This document shows positions 57,157-64,000 of a stretch of 64,000 bases of DNA, piece by piece; position 1 is the stretch's first letter, and the number at the start of each line of letters is the position of its first letter. The stretch comes from Lytechinus variegatus (taxonomy: Eukaryota; Echinodermata; Echinoidea; Temnopleuroida; Toxopneustidae): contig NC_054743.1 in NCBI RefSeq assembly GCF_018143015.1, forward strand, positions 43,108,922 to 43,172,921, read 5' to 3'. The notes beneath the pieces are model-generated. The model ran no database searches. It was not told where the DNA came from and was given only the letters and a program-made list of their open reading frames with translations. Position numbers and translations under genes: made by a program.

Positions 57157-60100
57157 TGGGGGTGCGGTTAATACACGGGTGCGGTTAATACACCGTTACT
57201 TACGGTAACCCTTTTGCCAAAGTTATTGATATGAAAATAGTGTAGTATTAGATGTGTGTTTTAGAAGGAAAATCTAATTCTGGAACCATTCTTATTTCTA
57301 AGTAATGTATGTATACATGGGTTGATGAAAAATTTTGATATTTTTGTTGTTGCAGATACTGAACATTGATTTTAGCTACATTGAGGCCAAAGCTAATGAA
57401 GTAGTCAAGAATGACCGTAATGTGTTCTTGGTGCTTGGACAACTTATAGACAAGTAAGATTTTCATTTCTATTATTATTTTCGCAATCAGACAGTAAAAT
57501 TTGAAAGGTATATAGTCCCATGTTTATCCTGAAACCTAGGGACCAGTGCTCATCCATTCAGGCAACTTGTCAAAAGTCTGTCCCTTGTCTTTTTTCAGGA
57601 ATCCAGCTATTGGGATCGATGCTATGCGTCTTTTCATTGCAGTTTTCCTTCAGTCCCCATTGTTTTGTCTATGGTGACTGTGATGACTGTTTAATGAAAA
57701 GCTGCTTGTGGGATTCGTGCAGGAAAGAAAAGTAAAACAATACAATATAATCTGGGTTCCAAAAGAAAGTGATCAGACTTAACAAGGGCACTGCACAAAT
57801 TTCACACAGTGAAAATGAACAATATTTTTTTTTACACAGGCTAGCTTTGCGTTTTTTTCATGGCAGTTTTCCTGTAGTCCCCATTGTTTTGTCTATGGTG
57901 ACTATGATGATTTGTAATGAAAAGCAACTTATGGGATTCCTGAATTCTTTGTATTTTCTGATGTTATATTTTATTCATTGTAATTATTGCTTCTTAATTT
58001 TGTTGGAAAAATTGAATAAATGAATGAATGAATACGTTTTGACTTATGGCAAGATGCCCCAGTGAAATTGCCAAGTATAAATGTAAAATAGTCGTACTCT
58101 ACTTACATGGAGATTGAAATTAATGAGGCGAAGTGAATATGTTGTTGAATTTCTGTGGGCTGAGTATTATTTCAAATTATCTTTTGTTTGTAAGATATGA
58201 TAAAATGAAATGACGTAAGACAGAAAATAACTGCTACTCGTGCCTCTTTCCTGTACATGTAAAGGTATAAAGGTGTAATGATTTGGATATGCTGCCTATC
58301 ATTTTATTCTTTGTCCACACTGTGACTACCTTGATCATCTTGAAGAAGAAAACAATGACCAACTCCACGATCCCAGCCGGGTGTTCATGGCAGATCTCAC
58401 CATGAAGAACCAGCACTAACTACTCTTATCATTTTATCCCTTGTCCATGCAGTGACTACCTTGATCATCTAGCAGAAGAAATCAATGACCAACTCCAAGA
58501 TGCCGGCCAGGTGTCCATTGCAGAACTCACCAAGGCCAATGATGTCCCTGCTGATTTCTTGACGGAGGTTAGTTAACTTTCTCTCATGAATAGTTTTCTT
58601 TGAAAGCTTGTGTTTTCAGCTTTCCTAGATAGCCATCGTTGCACATTTCATTCTGATAAGCTTGATAAAAGCTCAAACACATCGCTTGCGTGTGATTGTG
58701 ATGCTACTACAACCAAATCCTAATTGCAGTACATTACATACAACATCATGAGCTGTACAAAGTTAGATAAAAACGTTGTTGTAGCACCCCCCCTCCCTCC
58801 CCAAGTTAGTAAATACGACAGTGTTAATATTACAGTGCTAAGGCCGGCCACAAGGACAATTATGTGGCCTTGGCCTTGGGTGTCTAGTCCGTGAGCCATG
58901 GAGGTGTAAAAGCCTTGACCTTGAACTTGAATGGGGCTCGTGGATGAGGCTGCAAGGTCAGTCATGGGATGTAGTATTGTAGAAAATAATTATTGATGTG
59001 CTATATGAAAGTGGAATATTATTATTATCTTCATCTTTGTAGGCTATTGAGCAGAGGATGGGGCGGATCATTGAGGGTCAGATGGATGCCTATGATAGGG
59101 GTGTGATCTTCACCCAAGCCTTCGTTGACAGGCACAGGGCGAGGATACGAGGGATCTTCAGTGCAATCACCAAGTAAGCTGTGGGTTTGCAAATGATGAT
59201 AAAAAGATAGCTGGATTTGTATAGAATTATTTACCAGAGGATACAAAGCGCAACTATTTCAAATCATATCCCTCATAATAATAATCTGAACAGGTGATTG
59301 GTCTTAACCCCATCATGTGACCATAGATGGTTCCAACTAACGTCAAAAAATTTGGGGAAAAGGCCAATCTTGACATCTAAGGTCTCAAGCCAGGAATAGT
59401 ACGGTGAGCTGTAAATGGTTAAAAAAAACCTTATTTATTTATTCAACTATATTTCAGATCTGCTGTATTGAATTAGAATGATTTGAATATTTAATAACGA
59501 TGGCGGATGTAAACCAGATACATATGGCCTTCGATCAGAGGTTTGGTGAAACTATCGTTCCCTCAATGACGTGAATGTGACGATTTTCCTTCAAAAATTC
59601 TTCCAAATTTTTTTATTTGGACATCCATCAATTGACATATGCACTGTAGTTTAGACTTATAGTCTAATTTAGACTAACTGTGATTTAGTGTAATGCCCAG
59701 TTGGTCAAGCCTCCACTGCATCTATTTACTTTTTCACACTTTGTCATATGAATATTTGATTCATTAACATTTCATCTAATCATTATGTGTATTAGACAAT
59801 GTGGATATTAGACAAAAGTGGGTGTAGCCTATTCTGAAAATTAGTTACAATGGAAAATTGAGCCGTGGACAAGCTTGTTGCAAACAAACATGGATTATTC
59901 TATGTGGGATGAGACACAATAGGTGCAGACCAGATAGAAATCTATCACCTCAGGCTGTGCTGTCTTCAATCATTCCCTTGTTGAAGTGTACTTGTCAAAG
60001 CCAGGGGGGGGGGATCGGAGCGTATATTGCTGTATACAACATGCAACAACAACAACAAAGGAAAAAGGGTATTTTGGCCAATCATCGTGCGTCTTAGGCT

Positions 60101-63100
60101 GGACGTATTTAGGGGGTCATAAAGGTGAAAGTCTGGTAAAAAGGGTATAATTGTGGAGTAAAACATACATGTTTGTTTTAGGGTTACACTTGTTTAGGGG
60201 TAAATTTGTCTAAAAATCATGCAAAAATACTTGAATAGGGTATAGATTTGTCTAATGGATAAAACTTAGGATTGGGTTGTAAAATCTGTGGTCTTACGTG
60301 GGTACAGCAATATACATCTTGATGAGTGTCCCCCTCCCCGAGTCAAAGCAGGTGTTTATTTGTCTTTGTCTTCCATTTAGGCCAACTCAAGTCTCCAACA
60401 TATTGAACCAATACCACATTCCTGAGAGGTTATTTCACAGTAAGTTTGAACTTTCACTCTCTTACATTTAAAATACTACTGATACACTGCAAAAACTTTG
60501 GTGTTGCTTTAACACCAGCCCAGAATCTTTATATGTTCACACCAGAGAAGTGTTAAACAACACCAGTTTCGTTTTGGTCTAACACCAGACATGTGTTTAT
60601 ACAACACCAATTAGTATTAAAGGGGTGCTCCAGGCTGACAATATTTATAGCTTAATACACAGAGTAGAACTCACTGAGCAAAACGCTGAAAATTTCATCA
60701 AAATCGGATAACAAATAATAAAGTAATTGAAGTTTAAAGTTTAGCAATATTTTGTGAAAACAGGCCTCATGAATATTCGTTAGGCGAGCTGATGATGTCA
60801 CATCTCCACTTTCTGTTTTCTTATGTTATTACATAAAACTTTTTTTTTTTTATTATTTCATACTTGTGTGAATAATATGTCTCCCTTATAATGAAATAAG
60901 TTGCAGCAATAAATATCTAATGCACTAAATCAGTTGTCAATCCAATTTTTTCTAGTTCTTGGAGGAAAAAATTTGAATAAACCTAATTTCATATGATAAA
61001 ATACAAAAGAAAAAGTGGAGACGTGACATCATCAGCCCACCTAATGAATATTCATGACGACTGTTTTTTTACAAAATATTACTAAACTTTAAAATTCAAT
61101 AACTTTGCTATTTGTTGTCCGATTTTGACGAAATTTTTCGGCATTTTGCTCAGTGAATTCTGCTCTATTTATTAAGCTATAAATACTTTCAGCCTGGACC
61201 ACCCCTTTAAGACAGCATCGGTTTGATTCCAAACTGGTGTTGTTTCAATACATATATTCTAGGCTGGTGTTAAATCAACACCTGAGTTCTTGCAGTGTAT
61301 AGTAGAATACATGTAATTTCTTCTACAAACAAAGAGATCAATTGACTGGTAGGCAGATAGATTAGTGTTCGGACATTACACATTTGTACACTTAAAATGT
61401 CTTTAGGAGAGCATGTTGCTGTTAAACGTAATGTAACATACTAATAACTATGTTATAATTATCACATGGCTCACTGAAATGGGGAGAATGTGAAACACAC
61501 AAGCTGCCCGTTGTGGTCTTTTTACTAGTACAGTATGAGCTTGAAGATGTTAAAAAAGTAAATATTACAAATGTTGTGTGGAAATCTATTCCATGGGAAT
61601 CACTCAGTATGTAGGAATGATGGATCCCCATGAATTATAAGAATGTGGTACAGCAAGTTTAGATGAGGTACAATACCTTAGGTTCCAATAAAGATTTATG
61701 GGTTTGTTAAACCACTTGTGATGAGTGAAAAATAAGAAAAGCATGTACAACATGTAACCTGTGCGGAGATTGTTTTCAGCCTCTGCAGACGATCTAATTG
61801 TGATTGTAAGATGTTATACATTTCAAAGCATCACCTAAATGAAAATGGGCAGTAACAAGGATTATATCAAAATGAGAGTAACAAGTGCTTGTAAAGTAAC
61901 TAGTCCTGTACTTTTTTTATACTAGACTTGGTGACACATTTTGTGATGAATTCTAAATTAAGAAGCTGATACAATGTGTGACAAAGAGGAGAATGCTTTT
62001 CACAGTAACATCTATAAAATTCCATAACATTCTATTGTATTTTTTCATCACTAAGACAGTATAATTCATTCTAACGACAGGTATTCTTGAAGGACTTTAG
62101 AAAGAAAATTGTTTGAAGGGCTCCCTCATGCATGGCCGACAGGATACAGTAACATCTATAAAATTCCATAGCAGTATATTGTTTTGTTTTTTGACTTTGC
62201 AAGGACATTAGGATTCATTATTATGACGGGTATTCTTAAGGGTCTTGAGAAGGGAAAGTGTTTGAAGGGCTCCCTCATGGGTGGCAGAGAGGATACAGCT
62301 TATCACAACATCTATAAAACTCTATAACGTATTTTCTACATCACCAAGACATTATGGTTCATTCTAACGACAGGTATTCTTGAAGGTCTTGAGAAGGAAA
62401 AGCGTTTGAAGGGCTCCCTCATGGGTGGCAGACAGGAGAAGGCCTCGTACATTCCTGATATCTTCACCAAGACACAGAATGATTGGGTCGACTCCTTCTA
62501 CGCACAGAATGGTTATCTTGGTATGTGATTATTAAGTTCTATCCTATACAACTGATAATTAAAGCACAAGTCCACCCAAACAATAAAGGGATTTGAATAG
62601 AAAGAGAAAAATCCAACGTGCATAATGCTGAAAATTTAATCAAAATTGGATGTAAAATGGAACATAAAATTTCATTTATCAAAAAAAAAGTTATTTGTAC
62701 ATGTATATAGAACATGGTGATTTAAAAATAAGTGGGTCATTTATATTACTCACACACTACTTGTTTTAAATGTTACCACACAAAGTACAGAATATTCAAT
62801 TTTACAATAAGAAAGCATCTATATATATTTATGATATATATATATATATCACATCAAATTTCAAATTGGCAGTTTCACATATTCAGGGAGGAAACAATCA
62901 TTGTTTCATGTTTTAATGATTAAAAATTGATATATATCATATATCAAATAATACAAAAGAAATAGTGAGTGTGCATCTTGGCAACGTCATTTGTTTCCTC
63001 ATTTGCATACTGACCAGTCCAGGATGTGCATATACAGGGGTAACTGTTTAATGATATTAAGCGAAACTACAATATGTCTTTACTTTCTCACTTTAATCCC

Positions 63101-63832
63101 AATTTTGATGAAATTTTCCACCTCATGCTAGTTTGATCTTTTTCTTTTCATTCAACTTTTTACTGGGATGGATTGGCCTTTAAACAAATCCAGGGGCTTG
63201 TGTCTAAAAGTTCTTTCTTGGCACGCACGACAAGGTATTTTTTTTGTAAAGACAATGGGATGTGATGTATCAAATGGTGTAGGTGCAAGGTATATTTATT
63301 TTACCTGACGATAAGAAATGTTGAACCATTTCAAATTCTAAAATTAGCACAATATATATTTCTTAGTGACAAGGGGGATGAAATTATTATTCATCTCATG
63401 ACATCATAATGAAATCATTACACTTACAATTAAAACGAAGTCTCTATATAAAATGCATGTTTATTTTAATTAGATGAAGTGATATTCAATTGATTGGTCA
63501 CAATTTGCCCGAAGGAGGCTTAACTTCTCTCTATTTTTCTCTCTCCCTCTCTCTCTTTAACACATACACATACTTACACCAACATACATCCACTCACTCC
63601 TGTGTCTCCCCTCGTCTCTCTCAAACACACACCTACCTCTTTCCTTAATTCTGCAGAATTTGATGCCTTGTCAAGACTTGGCATCCCCGATCCCAAGTCT
63701 TTTGCCAAGCGTCGTTTCAAGTCGGAGAATCTGCTTATCCTACAGTCTTGTTGCATCGGCAAAGTTTTACAAGACCGTGTAGAGGCTAGCGTGGAGGAAG
63801 CATTGTCGTCTGGTACATGGATAGATGTCTTA
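52640..63832 (+). CDS. UFL1: E3 UFM1-protein ligase 1, N-terminal 327 residues (gene continues to the right)
   Basis: Nine exons join in phase: 52640-52719, 54816-54961, 55861-55889, 57356-57453, 58453-58567, 59043-59173, 60381-60439, 62374-62520 and 63657-63832 (981 nt, no stop). UFL1 transfers UFM1 to lysines, notably on ribosomal RPL26, at the ER membrane together with DDRGK1 and CDK5RAP3. Conserved segments in order are [16 protein letters not shown] (1-20), [14 protein letters not shown] (28-41), [18 protein letters not shown] (50-67), LVLGQLID (109-116), [14 protein letters not shown] (119-132), [20 protein letters not shown] (171-190), [17 protein letters not shown] (about 231-247), [20 protein letters not shown] (255-274) and [17 protein letters not shown] (309-325). 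These are the N-terminal helix that pairs with DDRGK1 and the winged-helix repeats. Human UFL1 has 794 residues, so about 40% is present. The start matches the family (MA..WEE). Confidence 0.94.
53491..54122. mobile_element. Degenerate inverted-repeat element in UFL1 intron 1
   Basis: Left ATGGTTGGAACTACCCC, then TATCGACCACC, is mirrored by GGTGGTCGATATGTGGTAG and CTCACCAT at the right. Pairing is imperfect. No target duplication was identified. Confidence 0.5.
55358..55517. mobile_element. Short inverted-repeat element (CAAGTCCACCCC ends)
   Basis: Left CTTCAAGGGCAAGTCCACC is mirrored by GGTGGACTTGACCTTCAAG at the right. It is related to the ends at 62559 and 17627 and lies in UFL1 intron 2. 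Confidence 0.65.
56165..57205. mobile_element. CCGTAAG element, copy 2 (1,041 bp), inverted, without nested insert
   Basis: The 20-bp termini are the same as in copy 1, again flanked by TA. Its sequence is the reverse complement of copy 1 with few differences. The right end carries a short duplication of the GGTGCGGTTAATACAC motif. It occupies most of UFL1 intron 3. Confidence 0.88.
57618..57946. repeat. Direct duplication in UFL1 intron 4
   Basis: 57618-57722 and 57840-57946 share CAGTTTTCCT, AGTCCCCATTGTTTTGTCTA and TGGTGACT, with matching downstream text (AATGAAAAGC). No protein-coding signal is seen. Confidence 0.7.
58297..58427 (+). pseudogene. Fossil tandem copy of UFL1 exon 5
   Basis: 130 bp upstream of exon 5 (58453) the intron tail (TATCATTTTATTCTTTGTCC) and the exon are repeated. 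The copy reads [19 protein letters not shown] in the same frame and meets TAA at 58417. The acceptor CAG of the real exon is CTG here, so it should not be spliced in. Confidence 0.85.
60483..61299. mobile_element. CTGGTGTT-family element, copy split by a nested insert
   Basis: Its outer ends (TACACTGCAAAAACT, inverse at 61299) and arms match the intact copy at 284-515. Between ATTAGTAT and the ACAGCATCGG stretch an unrelated element is inserted. It lies in UFL1 intron 7, starting 43 bp after the exon 7 donor. Confidence 0.8.
60617..61210. mobile_element. TTAA-flanked insert nested in the CTGGTGTT element
   Basis: TTAA at 60617 and 61207 flank AGGGGTGCTCCAGGCTGA and its imperfect inverse. The intact relative at 284-515 lacks it at the same point. 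The interior carries GATGATGTCAC and inverse arms. Confidence 0.8.
62001..62373 (+). pseudogene. Two fossil tandem copies of the 5' half of UFL1 exon 8
   Basis: A unit of about 145-150 bp comprises roughly 80 bp of intron tail (AACATCTATAAAATTCCATA) and the first 64 bp of exon 8. It occurs at about 62001-62145, at about 62146-62300, and then as the functional version (exon 8 at 62374). Copy A (exon start 62081) keeps its CAG acceptor but reads GT ATT CTT GAA GGA CTT TAG. Copy B (62230) stays open for longer, but its acceptor CAG is CGG. Confidence 0.85.
62559..63183. mobile_element. TTAA-flanked inverted-repeat element
   Basis: TTAA lies at both limits, with AAGCACAAGTCCACCC at the left and GGGATGGATTGGCCTT at the right. 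Internal GAAAATTTAATCAAAATTGG has a matching inverse. It belongs to the same broad group as 17627-18255 and lies in UFL1 intron 8. Confidence 0.6.
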
Positions 63833-64000
63833 GTGAGTACCACCCTGTTAAATCCCAATTGCCCTAATGAGCATAAGATGAGCTTAAATAGAATCCAACA
63901 AAATGACTCTTGAGTTGAGGGAGCGTGAAAATACTCTCATTTATTTCTTTCAATAATAATTATATGTAAAAGCATGCAAATATAATACATATGAACATAA

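Overview
The window looks like nuclear DNA of a marine invertebrate deuterostome, most likely an echinoderm and plausibly a sea urchin. The reasons are short exons with GT-AG introns of 0.1-10 kb, AT-rich introns full of small inverted-repeat elements and microsatellites, and protein families typical of animals. The species call is an inference. All gene models below were built by hand: exons were joined only where splice sites, reading phase and similarity to a remembered family agreed.

Four protein genes are supported. (1) 18-20013, minus strand: an XPNPEP2-like Xaa-Pro aminopeptidase. Seventeen exons are visible, from the signal peptide to the start of the M24 catalytic domain, and the C-terminus lies off the left edge. 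Two catalytic positions appear to be lost. (2) 27357-32233, plus strand: a phytanoyl-CoA dioxygenase family protein. Six exons are visible and the start codon exon was not found. (3) 37396-52590, minus strand: TIPRL (TIP41-like PP2A regulator), complete in six exons with a 9.5 kb first intron. (4) 52640-63832, plus strand: UFL1, the UFM1 E3 ligase. Its first nine exons are here and the gene runs off the right edge.

Layout: genes 1 and 2 diverge across 7.3 kb. Genes 2 and 3 converge across about 5 kb of repeats. TIPRL and UFL1 are head to head with only 49 bp between their start codons, so they very probably share one bidirectional promoter. TIPRL intron 1 may also hold a short spliced plus-strand transcript.

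The rest is mostly repeats, and these give the most unusual observations. A 1.1 kb element with CAGG-GCGGATCC ends and 5-bp target duplications occurs in two complete copies; it is filled with units containing GCGAAGC, a known ultra-stable DNA mini-hairpin. Two TTAA-flanked elements sit inside older elements whose unoccupied relatives are present in this same window. UFL1 carries fossil tandem copies of exon 5 and of the 5' half of exon 8, each disabled in a different way. Several long, nearly perfect palindromes with short loops are scattered through introns.
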